Assembly (NCBI GenBank): GCA_021826315.1
Contig: JAKAZZ010000005.1
Span: 1-64,000, forward strand
Reading direction: 5' to 3'
DNA from: Actinomycetes bacterium
GTDB lineage: Bacteria > Actinomycetota > Acidimicrobiia > Acidimicrobiales > Acidimicrobiaceae
DNA length: 64,000 nucleotides
Below the pieces are notes generated by a model that saw only the letters and a program-made list of their open reading frames with translations, was not told where the DNA came from and ran no database searches. The position numbers and the translations under genes are program-made. This document shows positions 38,377-47,770 of the stretch, in pieces (the stretch's first letter is position 1; each line of letters starts with the position of its first letter).

Positions 38377-39222
38377 ATGTCGAACGTTCAAGGATTGAAA
38401 AGACGACGCATCATAATCGCAACTGAACTTGCGGGGCTTACTCACGGTACTACTAGAGCTTCAATTGAGTTATTCGAAAGTGGCGTAGCCACGACTACAA
38501 GAATCGTCACTGTTGGCCCGTGGGCCAACTTCGCAGCTCGTCACTTGGCATCCTTTGACTGCGGAGTTGCCCTCTGCTTCACGTCGGAAAATAGACTCTT
38601 CCCCCTTTCGCCGATCACCGCCTCACCCTCATTAACGGATGGACGAGGATTTTTTCCAGCATCGAGAGCCGAATTTTGGGAATTCGCTGAACACGGTGAG
38701 GTGCTACGTGAATGCAGAGCACAAATTGAACGCGCAATCGATCTCGGCATAAGACCAACCCACATATCATCCCTAGACGCCGCGCTCGTACTTCGCCCAG
38801 AGTTCTTTGACGTCTTTACCGAAGTTGCATCGGAGTTTGGAGTCGCTCTTCATCCGGGACAGTCCACGACCATTACCAATGCGGGATACTCACCTCGCGA
38901 AATCATTGCCGAGGAGAACCTCATAGCAGCCGATGCGGCACTAAATTTTACGGATTTGAATCTGAACTCTACGATTGAGGCACTCATGAGCTTCGAAAAA
39001 GCGCTTGAGAACATAGCCACTGATACCTGTGAACTCACGATTGAGGCGGCTATAGATAGCCAAGAGACTCTAGATATCTTTGGAGCCGAACGCGCCGCCT
39101 CCCAGCGAATAAGCCTTGAGGCACTTACATCAAATCGAGCGAGGCACCTAATCGATGAGTACCAGATCGAGACCATATCGTACCAAAGGTTGATAGAGGA
39201 GTCATCTCCAGAGGACCTCTGA
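38377..39222 (+). CDS. ChbG/YdjC-like protein, degenerate active site
   Basis: This protein is about 281 residues and resembles ChbG/HpnK-type carbohydrate deacetylases in its strand order. The start of the fold RRIIIATELAGLTHGTTRA aligns with the usual ADDFGLS region, and VALCFTSE aligns with the usual HLxLT strand. The segment RPTHISSLDAALVLRPEFF aligns with the usual THLDSHxHxH metal site, where the HxH pair is missing. The metal ligands therefore appear lost and the protein is probably not an active deacetylase of the known type. The ATG at 38377 has GGAAGAG upstream and is preferred over the track TTG at 38350. It starts 72 bp after the small SOS-type gene and may share its transcript. 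Confidence 0.7.
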   Translation: MSNVQGLKRRRIIIATELAGLTHGTTRASIELFESGVATTTRIVTVGPWANFAARHLASFDCGVALCFTSENRLFPLSPITASPSLTDGRGFFPASRAEFWEFAEHGEVLRECRAQIERAIDLGIRPTHISSLDAALVLRPEFFDVFTEVASEFGVALHPGQSTTITNAGYSPREIIAEENLIAADAALNFTDLNLNSTIEALMSFEKALENIATDTCELTIEAAIDSQETLDIFGAERAASQRISLEALTSNRARHLIDEYQIETISYQRLIEESSPEDL

Positions 39223-39298
39223 AACGAAGATATCAATATAAAGGTCAATTGCAAGAAGAAAATAACTTTTACTTGCAAATGTAATTGAAGTAGGATTT

Positions 39299-39321
39299 CA
39301 ACTAAGCAACGGGCTTAGTTG
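39299..39321 (+). promoter_or_regulatory. Hairpin in the tatA leader
   Basis: CAACTAAGC at 39299-39307 pairs exactly with GCTTAGTTG at 39313-39321 around a 5-nt loop. It lies about 10 nt before the tatA ribosome binding site. No T-run follows, so a leader structure is more likely than a terminator. Confidence 0.5.
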
Positions 39322-39345
39322 CCAAAGTAATAAAGGAATAGACAA

Positions 39346-39519
39346 ATGCTCGCAGAAGTTATCGGAACCGATGCCTTAATCGTACTCCTAGTCATCGTTG
39401 TAATCTTCGGTGCATCACGACTTCCGAAGATGGCTAGGTCGTTAGGACAAGCTAAGTCGGAGTTCGAAAAGGGTATCAAAGAATCAGATCCCCAAAATAC
39501 CGACACCAAAAACCAATAG
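39346..39519 (+). CDS. tatA: Twin-arginine translocase subunit TatA
   Basis: This 57-residue protein is missing from the ORF track because of its length. MLAEVIGTDALIVLLVIVVIFGASRLPKMARSLGQ shows the TatA plan: a short N-terminus, one membrane helix (about 10-27), the hinge FGxxRLP and an amphipathic helix, then a charged tail. TatA oligomers form the pore for folded proteins with twin-arginine signals. AAAGGA lies about 10 nt before the ATG. tatC is not in the window. A perfect palindromic terminator follows at 39741-39772. Confidence 0.9.
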   Translation: MLAEVIGTDALIVLLVIVVIFGASRLPKMARSLGQAKSEFEKGIKESDPQNTDTKNQ

Positions 39520-39740
39520 ATTCCTTATTCCAAGTAAAGACCTGGGCTGCAATACTGATAAGCCGCATTCTAGGTCACCGATTTGTTGCAGGGCTCGTAA
39601 CGGTAGTTACCCATGTGATGAGTAGCCTACCTAAACCGTCCGCTGAGGCGTGTGCAAGCGTCTAAAGCATATCGACGTAGACACCCACGCTTAGCCGCAC
39701 TTTCTGTGGTCGCTCAGATAGAGCAGAATGCCTTAAAGAG

Positions 39741-39772
39741 ATAATGGGAAGGAGCAGGCTCCTTCCCATTAT
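39741..39772. terminator. Bidirectional terminator, 32-bp palindrome
   Basis: ATAATGGGAAGGAGC and GCTCCTTCCCATTAT form a perfect 15-bp stem with a 2-nt centre at 39741-39772. ATTT and AT-rich sequence follow on the plus strand. It lies between tatA (plus) and the SCP2 gene (minus). The 220 bp between tatA and the hairpin hold no ORF and could be a long 3' end or a small RNA. Confidence 0.82.
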
Positions 39773-39799
39773 CATTTGGTCAATCTATATTCTTGAGAC

Positions 39800-40222
39800 T
39801 CAGAACGAAGTGATCTCTAAGATCGTCTTTTGTAGCTCACGGTACTCCGCAGAGTTTGTAACGGGTAGAAGCGACATCAGCTTTCCGATGTTTCCTTCTA
39901 CCTTTATCTTCCCTTGCATGAATGCGGCGTTCGCATCGAGCTGCTGCTTTTGAATCTTGACAGCGTCTTCGTAGCTTTGAATCAACGTGATCTCAGCTCC
40001 GTCCAGTTCGCCTAGGTCGCTCTCGACTAACTTTCCGTTCTCAACTATCCAGTAGTAGTTGATGTCTTCCCCATCGGGCACTTCAACAACGTACTGAATT
40101 CGTGCAGTAGCCCCAGCGCGCTCTGGTTGATCTGCAGCCAGACGAACAACTTCATCAATCCACTCTTTAGAAAGCCACTTCAACAACGCAATCCTCGTTT
40201 CCACCGGATGGATTCCGGCCAT
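39800..40222 (-). CDS. SCP2 sterol-binding-domain protein
   Basis: This is a 140-residue protein with one SCP2 fold. IQYVVEVPDGEDINYYWIVENGKL forms the early strands, AEITLIQSYEDAVKIQKQQLDANAAFMQGKIKVEGNIGKLMSL is the conserved lipid-pocket helix-strand block. Such proteins bind hydrophobic ligands such as fatty acyl groups or sterols and may be involved in lipid transport. AGGA lies just before the ATG. It is a single gene between a terminator and mca. Confidence 0.85.
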   Translation of the reverse strand: MAGIHPVETRIALLKWLSKEWIDEVVRLAADQPERAGATARIQYVVEVPDGEDINYYWIVENGKLVESDLGELDGAEITLIQSYEDAVKIQKQQLDANAAFMQGKIKVEGNIGKLMSLLPVTNSAEYRELQKTILEITSF

Positions 40223-40362
40223 ATTCCTAGTCGAAGACCTTCTAATTACGAGGGTGGGCTAAATACCGCACCGTCTCCATCTTCGAACCTTTTCAACAAT
40301 ATCAAACCAGCTAAATAGCCGTGACGGTAATCGACGAAAGGTCGATACTAAATCTTGGATCC

Positions 40363-41223
40363 CTATTCGAGGCCAGCGAAGAGATCATCCTCAAAGCCAC
40401 CGAATTCGTATCCCCTCGGCGCCTTAGCTAAAAATAGGTCCTCCGTAGGATAGGCCTCAGCTTGCTCATTGTCGGTAAGTCCAAACCAAAATGGAGATTC
40501 TGGATCGATCTGGGTGGCATGAGCCCTTAGGGCATCTGACTTGACTGAAATAAAGTCGCTAATGTCGATCTTGGTCGTCGCCTCATAGTCTTGCTTGGCA
40601 TCCACAAACCAACCATCATCAAATGGCGACGCTTTGCCTACTTCAGCAAACTTCGCGTGAAGGGCTTCGATTCGGCCTTTGGTCCATATGTGATAGTAGA
40701 TCTTGGGAACGTCGTAGGCCTCAAGGCCCTCGATCTCAACGGTGAAATCCGCTGCTAACTCAGCTGCGCGCATCGTAACCTGATAGACGCGGATATGGTC
40801 TGGGTGAGGGTAGCGATCCTGTATTTCGGGATAGGTAAGAATAACAGACGGTCGCTCCTTGCGAATGATCGCGGCTAACTTCAACGAAGATTCGTCGAGG
40901 TCAATATTGCAGAATGCATTTGGATTTGCATTAGCTTCGCTCTCTGCCATGCCAGAGTCACGATAACCAAGTGAGATCGCGACGTCGTAACCGATTACCT
41001 CAATCGCTCGTGCGAGTTCGGCCGACCTGATTGATCCGAGATTTTCCCGTACCTCAGGACGATCCATCGCCTTATTCACGATGTCGCCCTCCTCGCCACC
41101 GGTGGCGGTAACTAGAACGGTTCGAGCACCATATTGCTTCTTGTATTTTGCAATTATCCCAGCGCCCTTCGACGATTCGTCATCGGGGTGAGCGTGTACG
41201 GAGAGTATCGTCTTTGTCTTCAT
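40363..41223 (-). CDS. mca: Mycothiol S-conjugate amidase (PIG-L family)
   Basis: This zinc hydrolase cleaves mycothiol conjugates to mercapturic acids and GlcN-inositol, a detoxification step specific to mycothiol-using actinobacteria. It is 286 residues. The zinc site is HAHPDDESSKGA near the N-terminus with the third ligand in YPHPDHIRV. The block VLVTATGGEEGDIVN and the GYRDSGMAESEAN region match Mca and MshB. Length and the SSKG sequence favour Mca over MshB, but MshB activity is not excluded. No clear Shine-Dalgarno lies before the ATG. Confidence 0.88.
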   Translation of the reverse strand: MKTKTILSVHAHPDDESSKGAGIIAKYKKQYGARTVLVTATGGEEGDIVNKAMDRPEVRENLGSIRSAELARAIEVIGYDVAISLGYRDSGMAESEANANPNAFCNIDLDESSLKLAAIIRKERPSVILTYPEIQDRYPHPDHIRVYQVTMRAAELAADFTVEIEGLEAYDVPKIYYHIWTKGRIEALHAKFAEVGKASPFDDGWFVDAKQDYEATTKIDISDFISVKSDALRAHATQIDPESPFWFGLTDNEQAEAYPTEDLFLAKAPRGYEFGGFEDDLFAGLE

Positions 41224-41390
41224 ACATTAAAACGTTATCGCCGAAAAAGAATGAACCGCCCAAATTTACCTCATTCAAGGAATTTAGACGGCCATTGTAA
41301 TGACATTGAAACATCTATCCATCGCCCGTACGTTCAAGTACCAACGATGGATAGATGCCAGATTATTGTTGGAATAACATGCCTAGCGAA

Positions 41391-42740
41391 TTAGCCGAGG
41401 TTAGCTGGAACCTGTGCCTCCACCGAAGCGTGCGTCGTTACAGGCCCATTTACGTTGGTAACGTAAATCGGACTCGTTGACGTAAGGGAACCACTCGCAC
41501 CAATCTGCATCACTTCAGCCCCTAGGAAGCCAAGGTGAGAGGTTGAAGAGTATCCGAGCGGAGTGAGTCCCGGTCCTGTAAATGACCCTGCTTGGGTGTT
41601 CATGGCGTTGATTAGCGACTGACGAGTTGGGTTTTGCCCAGCCGCCTTGATCGCTAGTGCCGTGTAATAAGCCATGGACATTCCGAAGATGGTGTTTCCA
41701 TCGAATGGCTGGCTCGCATCGTACTTATCGTGGATGGTCTTGAAGAGCGCCGTCCAAGGATCGGTCAGATCTGTAGGAGCTGGCAGGTATGCAAGAGTCT
41801 GCATGCCTGTCAGAATGGAGGCTCCGACCTTACCCTTAGAGAAGTTCGATACCAAACCGCCAAGGGTATAGGGATCTGCCGACACCGAGGATGAAAGCAA
41901 GGTTGGCTGGAAACCCGTTGATGCCATAGCTAGAAGCGCAAGGGCCGTTGCCGCAGGGATCGTTAGCAGTACGACCACTTGTGCGCCGGCGGCTTGAAGG
42001 GCTGCTACTTGGGTACCAAGGCCATTTGTCAGTGTGGTTGGGTCGTATGGCTGTGCCGATACGATTTGACCACCCGTCAAAATCTGCTTCAAGCCCGTAA
42101 GACCGCCGCCACCGAAGTCGTCGTTCTGGTAGAGAACACCGATCTTCATTCCGGCATACTTAGAGGCGATGTAGGTTCCAAGAACCTTACCCTCGATGAT
42201 GTAGTCGGGTTGGAAGCCGTATGTATAAGGATGTACGGTTGGTTGGTTCCAACAGTCACAACCAGAGGCTACGAAGAGGTCTGGGACCTTATTTGTATTA
42301 AGGAAGTTAACGACTGCTTGGTGCGTAGGAGTACCCAATCCTCCAACGATTCCAAAGACGTTATCTTGAAGTACCAGCTTTTGAACAACCTGAGTCGTGT
42401 TTGCAGGATTGTAGCCGTCATCTTCGTACTTGAGCGTAATGCTACGTCCATAGACCCCACCATGAGCATTCAAATAGTCAAAGTAAGCCTGGGCTGCAGG
42501 TGCTATCTCAGAGTAGCCAGGCGCAGCTGGACCAGTTAGAGGCTGGTGAGATCCCAGAAGGATACTCGTAGCGGTTATTCCCGGTGCCGACGCCGTATTC
42601 GCCGTCGTTCCCCCACTCGACGATGAACCCGATGATGATGACGATGATGAGCTTCCACAAGCTGCTGCAATCAACGAAAGTGACGCAGCGGCAACAGTTA
42701 CTCGAAAGCGCTTCGAAAAGTGTGAGCGCTTATTCCCCAT
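41391..42740 (-). CDS. livK: Branched-chain amino acid ABC substrate-binding lipoprotein
   Basis: This is an extracytoplasmic receptor of the Leu/Ile/Val family, 449 residues. A basic start and hydrophobic stretch end in the lipobox LIAAAC, followed by a long serine/glycine linker. The periplasmic-binding type 1 fold then begins with ILLGSHQPLTGPAAPGYSEI. AAGGGGG lies 4-5 nt before the ATG. It is the last gene of the liv cluster. A 146-bp gap with a small GGCC-GTTA-GGCC hairpin separates it from livM, so it may have its own promoter. The ligand could be an amino acid, amide or urea-like compound. Confidence 0.88.
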   Translation of the reverse strand: MGNKRSHFSKRFRVTVAAASLSLIAAACGSSSSSSSSGSSSSGGTTANTASAPGITATSILLGSHQPLTGPAAPGYSEIAPAAQAYFDYLNAHGGVYGRSITLKYEDDGYNPANTTQVVQKLVLQDNVFGIVGGLGTPTHQAVVNFLNTNKVPDLFVASGCDCWNQPTVHPYTYGFQPDYIIEGKVLGTYIASKYAGMKIGVLYQNDDFGGGGLTGLKQILTGGQIVSAQPYDPTTLTNGLGTQVAALQAAGAQVVVLLTIPAATALALLAMASTGFQPTLLSSSVSADPYTLGGLVSNFSKGKVGASILTGMQTLAYLPAPTDLTDPWTALFKTIHDKYDASQPFDGNTIFGMSMAYYTALAIKAAGQNPTRQSLINAMNTQAGSFTGPGLTPLGYSSTSHLGFLGAEVMQIGASGSLTSTSPIYVTNVNGPVTTHASVEAQVPANLG

Positions 42741-42886
42741 TTTTCCCCCTTATTGTTATCGATGCACCAAAGTCTCTTTGGCCGTTAGGCCATATTTGCC
42801 ATTGGTGCTAATGCGATTTCACTACAATAATCGAAAAGCTCAACAAATGCATGTAACTATCGATTATTGACTCTTGATGTCGCAAC

Positions 42887-43993
42887 TTATCCTTTGGTAG
42901 CCCTCTGTCTACCTCGACCACTGATAAGCCCCTTGAGGCGCATCAGGATCCCTTGGATACCGCCAGGTGCGGCTAATACGATCACGATAAGCAAGATACC
43001 GTAGATCGCCAACGCAATATTTGCCGCAATGCCCTGATTCATATTGAACTTTTCGGTAAGCGTCGTAGCCCATTGTGGAACATAGACCATTACCGCAGCG
43101 CCCCAGAGGGCCCCGGCCATCGTTCCAATTCCACCGATGACCAATCCCGAGAGGAGCGATATTGAAAGAGTTACCGAGAATGCTCCTGGCGACACGTTCG
43201 AGGCGACTAAAGCCAGCAGTCCACCACCAAGGCCAGCTAGTCCCGATGAGATTGCGAAGGTAAAGACCTGGGTTCGTTGGACCGAGATGCCAGCAAGGCG
43301 AGCAGCTATCTCGTCGTCTCGTACGGCCCGCATGTCGCGACCGATACGTGAGTTCACAAGATTGGCGACGAAGATAAATGCGATAACAATCACTATCACG
43401 TCTATCACGGCTAGATATTGTTGTGGCGTGAAGTTAGCTCCGAGGAATGCCGGAGGAGATGGCGGATTGATCTGCAACCCCTGGTATCCACCGAAGAGGC
43501 TTCGATACCGCGTAGCAATATCGGGAACTCCTAACGCTAGTGCGAGGGTAGCACCAGCGAGGTAAGGACCCCTTAGACGAGCAGCAACTAATCCAAGCAC
43601 ACCACCTATGGCGGTCGTAATCAAAGTGGCCAAGAGCAAGATGACACCCAAGGGCAGTTTGGTATGGATCTGAAGTAGTGCCAACGACCAAGCGCCAATA
43701 GCCATGAGGGCGCCGTGGCCAATTGAGATCTGACCATTTTGCCCAATCAATACCGAAAGACCAAGGATGGCTAGAACATATGGCCCAACTTGTGAAAGCT
43801 GGTAGTTGCGATAGGCCGAGAGGTGCCCTGAGAGGAAGAAGAAGATAACCACTGCAACGATCGCGAGTAGCAGATTCCTAAGGATTGGAACGGGAATCAA
43901 CCTCTTTAGCGAAAGTTTAGATCCGCCCTCAATAAGCGTCTCTTTTTTCACCTTCGTCTCCTCCGCCTTTAAATCGATCTCTTCAACGCCCAT
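42887..43993 (-). CDS. livM: Branched-chain amino acid ABC permease LivM
   Basis: This is a 368-residue permease with a charged N-terminal tail of about 35 residues and about ten hydrophobic segments. The GQNGQISIGHGALMAIGAW segment and the GLGGGLLALVASNVSPGAFS region are typical of LivM. It directly abuts livH. With LivH it forms the translocation pore served by the LivF and LivG ATPases. Confidence 0.9.
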   Translation of the reverse strand: MGVEEIDLKAEETKVKKETLIEGGSKLSLKRLIPVPILRNLLLAIVAVVIFFFLSGHLSAYRNYQLSQVGPYVLAILGLSVLIGQNGQISIGHGALMAIGAWSLALLQIHTKLPLGVILLLATLITTAIGGVLGLVAARLRGPYLAGATLALALGVPDIATRYRSLFGGYQGLQINPPSPPAFLGANFTPQQYLAVIDVIVIVIAFIFVANLVNSRIGRDMRAVRDDEIAARLAGISVQRTQVFTFAISSGLAGLGGGLLALVASNVSPGAFSVTLSISLLSGLVIGGIGTMAGALWGAAVMVYVPQWATTLTEKFNMNQGIAANIALAIYGILLIVIVLAAPGGIQGILMRLKGLISGRGRQRATKG

Positions 43994-44872
43994 CTAGACC
44001 CTCCTCTCCGCAATCGACGAGAAGATACCCTGGGGCCTCGCCATTAGTACTACTACCAAGATCACGAATGCGCCAGGATTTTCAAGGTCGGAGCCAAGGT
44101 AGCCACCGATGAGCGATAGCGATATACCCATAACCAAAGCGCCGATGAGAGCACCGACCGGCGAATCGAGACCTCCGATAATTGCGGCGGTAAAGGCAAA
44201 GACTAAGACCGCATCCATATTGTTTGGAAACAGAAAGACTCTAGGTGCTGCCAGCATTCCAGCAACTGCACCGGCGGCGCTAGCGAGAGCCCAACCGAGG
44301 GTAAGCATTCTTCCTACCCGAATTCCCAGAAGGCGAGAGACCTCAGGGGCAAATGCGGAGGCACGCATCATCATACCGAGCTTGGTGTATTGAAAGAGAT
44401 AGACAAGAGCTAGCAGAAGTACCAGGACTGCGACAAAGATGTAGATGTCGAAGGGTGAAATCCCAAGCTTTACCCCACCGGTCTTGATCTCGACCAATGA
44501 GAAGTGGCTTGGAAAGTTCCTCAAGTTGGCACCCCAAATAACCCCAGCGAGGGCTTCAAGAGTGATCAGTACACCCACCGCTACGATGACTGAGCTGATC
44601 GGAGTGCCCTTAGCCGCCTGTCGCATCAAAGTTCTCTCTATTACCGAACCCATAATGAATGCGAAGACAATGGCGAGGATGAAGGCCAAAAAGTATGGCA
44701 CCTTCCTATCGATCAATGAGGCAGCGATATAAGTCGAGAACATCGCCATAGCGGCTTGTGCAAAGTTGACAACACGCGTCGAACGCCAGATCAGAACTAG
44801 TCCAATCGCGACAACTGCATAGATCAAACCATTGCTAGCTCCGATGAGAAGTAGCGTGATTAGCTTGGTCAA
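43994..44872 (-). CDS. livH: Branched-chain amino acid ABC permease LivH
   Basis: This is a 292-residue permease with about eight hydrophobic segments. The family segment VVNFAQAAMAMFSTYIAA near residue 34 (usual VNFAHG), VSRLLGIRVGRMLTLGWALASAAGAVAGML and PVGALIGALVMGISLSL are the usual signatures. It lies between livF and livM and abuts livM without a gap. Confidence 0.9.
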   Translation of the reverse strand: MTKLITLLLIGASNGLIYAVVAIGLVLIWRSTRVVNFAQAAMAMFSTYIAASLIDRKVPYFLAFILAIVFAFIMGSVIERTLMRQAAKGTPISSVIVAVGVLITLEALAGVIWGANLRNFPSHFSLVEIKTGGVKLGISPFDIYIFVAVLVLLLALVYLFQYTKLGMMMRASAFAPEVSRLLGIRVGRMLTLGWALASAAGAVAGMLAAPRVFLFPNNMDAVLVFAFTAAIIGGLDSPVGALIGALVMGISLSLIGGYLGSDLENPGAFVILVVVLMARPQGIFSSIAERRV

Positions 44873-44921
44873 TTTCCCCCCAAGATAAAACTGATAAAAA
44901 ATGTAAAAATTCTATAAAAGA

Positions 44922-45647
44922 CTAAAAGCCCAAGTAGTGGTGGCGTAAGTTAGAGTCACTCATGACCTTCTTGGCATCATCGGCCACCACGACCTCACCA
45001 AGAGATAGCACTACAGCGTCGTCAGCGACCGAGAGGGCGCTTCGAGCATTCTGCTCGACCAGCAGGACCGAGAGGCCCTGTTCGTCACACAACCTGCGAA
45101 GAAGAGCCATGATATTCGAGGTAACCAGCGGTGCGAGTCCAAGTGACGGCTCATCGAGTAGTAGTGTCCTTGGCTCAGCCATCAACGCCCGCCCAATTGC
45201 TAGCATCTGCCTCTCGCCACCCGAGAGTGTAAATGCTGCCTTTTGAGCTCTTGGCTCAAGTGGAGGAAAGAGTTCATATACCCACTTAATCTTGGACTTT
45301 ACATCCACGTCACGCTTCCACACCGCCCCCAATCGAAGGTTCTCTTCGATGGTCATCTCTTGGACGACGCCCCTACCCTCAGGAACGTGGGCAACTCCGC
45401 ATCGCGCGATATCTTCCGGGCTTTTATTTACGATCTCATTACCATCGACTGAAACATTGCCATTGGTAGCTTTGACCAAACCCGAAAGAGTCCTAAGCAA
45501 GGTCGTCTTACCCGCACCGTTCGCACCGAGTACTGCTGTAATCTTCGCTCTATCTACCTTGAGCGAAACTTCCTTGAGCGCTTTTACAGGCCCATAGCTA
45601 GCGCTCAACTTTTCAATAACCAGCAACCATTCCCCCCGGTTCGCCAA
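44922..45647 (-). CDS. livF: Branched-chain amino acid ABC ATPase LivF
   Basis: This is one of two ATPases of the importer. Walker A is GANGAGKTT, the signature is LSGGERQM and Walker B is LLLDEPSLGLA, with LVEQNARSAL after it, typical of LivF. The track start at 45647 is a TTG, but GGGGGG lies just before a TTG seven codons later (45626, LLVIEKLSASYG), which is the more likely start. It lies 40 bp after livG and 49 bp before livH. Confidence 0.9.
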   Translation of the reverse strand: MANRGEWLLVIEKLSASYGPVKALKEVSLKVDRAKITAVLGANGAGKTTLLRTLSGLVKATNGNVSVDGNEIVNKSPEDIARCGVAHVPEGRGVVQEMTIEENLRLGAVWKRDVDVKSKIKWVYELFPPLEPRAQKAAFTLSGGERQMLAIGRALMAEPRTLLLDEPSLGLAPLVTSNIMALLRRLCDEQGLSVLLVEQNARSALSVADDAVVLSLGEVVVADDAKKVMSDSNLRHHYLGF

Positions 45648-45687
45648 ATTCTTATCTCTATAAATGAATAACTAAAGTTATCGAATT

Positions 45688-46461
45688 TTAGTTAGTGTTG
45701 ACCTCTTCACCAAGGTACGCTTCGGTGACCTGTGGGTTCGAGCGAATCTCATCTGGCGTTCCCTCTGCGATTACTCGACCGAAGTCAAGGACCGTAATGA
45801 CGTTGCAGACGCGCATGACCAGGTCCATGTGGTGCTCAACAAGAACGATGCCCATCTTCTCCGATAGCTTCAAGATAAGGTCTCCGAGCTCATCCATCTC
45901 GTCATTACTCAAGCCCGAAGCGGGCTCATCGAGCATCAGAAATCGCGGTTCAAGAACTAGAGCACGTGCTAGAGCTACCTTCTTTTGAATGGCGTAAGGT
46001 AGCGAAGGTGGCATCCGGTCAACGTATTGACCAAGGCTAAGCTCGTTCAACTTCGAAAGTGCATGCTCCCTAAAGATTCTCTCTTCTTTGACTGGACGGC
46101 CGAAGCCTAACATTCCAGCGAAACCCTTGGTCTTACCCGTTGAAGTCAGCCCTATCATCACGTTTTCAAGGACGGACATACGCGCAAAGAGGCCAAGGCC
46201 CTGAAGTGTTCTGGCGACACCATACTTACTCAGCTTTTCAGGACGATGCGAAGTAACCTCTTCACCAAAGAAAGCCAACTTACCTGAATCGGCCTTAACA
46301 AAGCCCGAGACCACGTTGAAGAGTGTCGTTTTCCCAGCTCCATTGGGGCCAATTACGCCGTGTACCTCACGCTCTTTGAATGTTGCGCTCACCCTATCTA
46401 GGGCTACGAGTCCGCCAAAGCGTACGGTAATCTCCTCGACTTGCAGGCTTGAATTTTCCAT
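45688..46461 (-). CDS. livG: Branched-chain amino acid ABC ATPase LivG
   Basis: This is the second ATPase of the importer, about 257 residues from the ATG at 46461 (MENSSLQVEEITVRFG). The track extends 15 residues further without family similarity. Walker A is GPNGAGKTT, the Q-loop region is VARTLQGLGLFARMSV, Walker B is LMLDEPASGLSNDEMDE, and LVEHHMDLVM is typical of LivG. The Walker B aspartate-glutamate pair is intact, but the signature reads PPSLPYAIQKKVALARAL rather than a clear LSYGQQ, a variation seen in some LivG proteins. First gene of the cluster. No Shine-Dalgarno is seen. Confidence 0.88.
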   Translation of the reverse strand: MENSSLQVEEITVRFGGLVALDRVSATFKEREVHGVIGPNGAGKTTLFNVVSGFVKADSGKLAFFGEEVTSHRPEKLSKYGVARTLQGLGLFARMSVLENVMIGLTSTGKTKGFAGMLGFGRPVKEERIFREHALSKLNELSLGQYVDRMPPSLPYAIQKKVALARALVLEPRFLMLDEPASGLSNDEMDELGDLILKLSEKMGIVLVEHHMDLVMRVCNVITVLDFGRVIAEGTPDEIRSNPQVTEAYLGEEVNTN

Positions 46462-46881
46462 AGCAAATAATGCCACGTGAACCAATAAATTGCACCCCAT
46501 AAACAAGATTTAAGTGAAATTGTTCACAAAAGTACTATTCTCCGATCCGCTGGGGCGAAGATTGGCGAATTTAGGTTCTTGTGTTGAAGACCCCATAGAG
46601 CGATCACGAACATTTACGAAACACTTTCATGTGGAAAAGTTGTTGATCTCGTAGTCGTAACCCTCATCATCTACTATCTCATGTCCAACCGTATCTAATT
46701 TAGATGAAATCGGTCATAATTTCGTTGTATGTTGCAACTACTTTGATGAATCGAATGCTCCTCTCAATTAGCCTGTACCAGAGAAGATTCTTGCCTAGTC
46801 ACAGCCTCGATGAGGTATTTGGCTGGCAGGTAAAGATGATTAGCACGAATTAGATATTTGAAACGGTTGTAGTAAAACAAG
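46462..46881. promoter_or_regulatory. Divergent region between livG and DMT transporter
   Basis: About 420 bp lie without a gene. The liv operon promoter should lie on the minus strand close to 46500-46560. A 13-bp palindrome ATCTAA-t-TTAGAT lies at 46693-46705 and is a candidate operator. No RNA gene was seen. Confidence 0.4.
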
Positions 46882-47763
46882 TTGTCGACTGAAACTTTGA
46901 AGAAGAACTCCCCTATCGGTGTCAGCGCCACCCTCTACGCAGTAGCAGTTTGGGGTTTTGGTAATGTACTCGCCAATGTAATCCCACTTCCCGGCCCCGA
47001 ACTCTCCTTCATCCGAATGGTTATGGGAGTTGCAATGGCATACGTCTTGCTAAGTGCAACTAAAGGCAAGCTAACTAGAGACGGGATGAGAAAGAGCCTC
47101 TTTGGAGGGCTCTCCTTTGCTGTAAACTCCGCGGCCTTCTTTACAGCAGTTAAATACACTTCGCCCAATACGGCAACGATCATCGGCACCCTCCAGCCCT
47201 TTCTCTTGATGCTGGTATCAAGTCGCCTCTTTGGTGAGAAGGTAGAGAAGAAGGCGATCCTTGCCGGCTTCATAGCGATTATTGGAACCTCTATTGCCAT
47301 CTTTGGTGCGCCAAAGTCAGGTCACGATACCCTCTTCGGAGACTTCTTGGCGGTGATCGCTCTCATTTCGTATGCCGCTTACTTTATATTTTCTAAGCAA
47401 GCCAGAAAGAGCGTATCTACCCTCGAGTATCAGTTGGGCCTACAGATTTGGGCGACGATATTCTTGCTTCCGCTGGCCCTGTTTTCGCACACAAATTCAG
47501 TCCCCACGATCTCGACCTTCGCACTTGTCCTGCTACTTGCGGCAGTACCTGGTAGTGGCCACTTCGCCTTCAATTGGGCTCACAAACACACAACCCTTGT
47601 CACGGCATCGCTTCTTACCCTAGGGGCCCCAATAGTTACGATTATCTTCTCGTACATAATGCTTGGCCAAAACGTCTCTATCTTTCAAATTCTCGGAACC
47701 GCGATCACCATCGTCTCGCTCTCCTTTGTGGTCATCTCTAGATCTTCAGTAGTAGAGGAGTAG
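46882..47763 (+). CDS. EamA/DMT-family transporter
   Basis: This is a 293-residue membrane protein with ten predicted helices in two EamA repeats (about 10-145 and 150-288). Examples are LYAVAVWGFGNVLANVIPLP, IIGTLQPFLLMLVSSRLFGEKV and, in the second repeat, TLGAPIVTIIFSYIMLGQNV. Family members export or import metabolites such as amino acids or nucleotide sugars. The substrate is unknown. The track start is a TTG (MSTETLKKN) without a strong Shine-Dalgarno. It converges with dnaE2 with 7 bp between stops. Confidence 0.87.
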   Translation: MSTETLKKNSPIGVSATLYAVAVWGFGNVLANVIPLPGPELSFIRMVMGVAMAYVLLSATKGKLTRDGMRKSLFGGLSFAVNSAAFFTAVKYTSPNTATIIGTLQPFLLMLVSSRLFGEKVEKKAILAGFIAIIGTSIAIFGAPKSGHDTLFGDFLAVIALISYAAYFIFSKQARKSVSTLEYQLGLQIWATIFLLPLALFSHTNSVPTISTFALVLLLAAVPGSGHFAFNWAHKHTTLVTASLLTLGAPIVTIIFSYIMLGQNVSIFQILGTAITIVSLSFVVISRSSVVEE

Positions 47764-47770
47764 CTCGGGC

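Noticed and set aside
38383-38392. TCGAACGTTC as another LexA box
   Set aside because: The two half-sites lack the 4-nt spacer needed for LexA, and the site lies in the ChbG-like coding region.
39520-39740. Possible structured RNA between tatA and its terminator
   Set aside because: No SRP RNA, RNase P, tmRNA or known riboswitch core was seen. I kept it only as a remark in the terminator entry.
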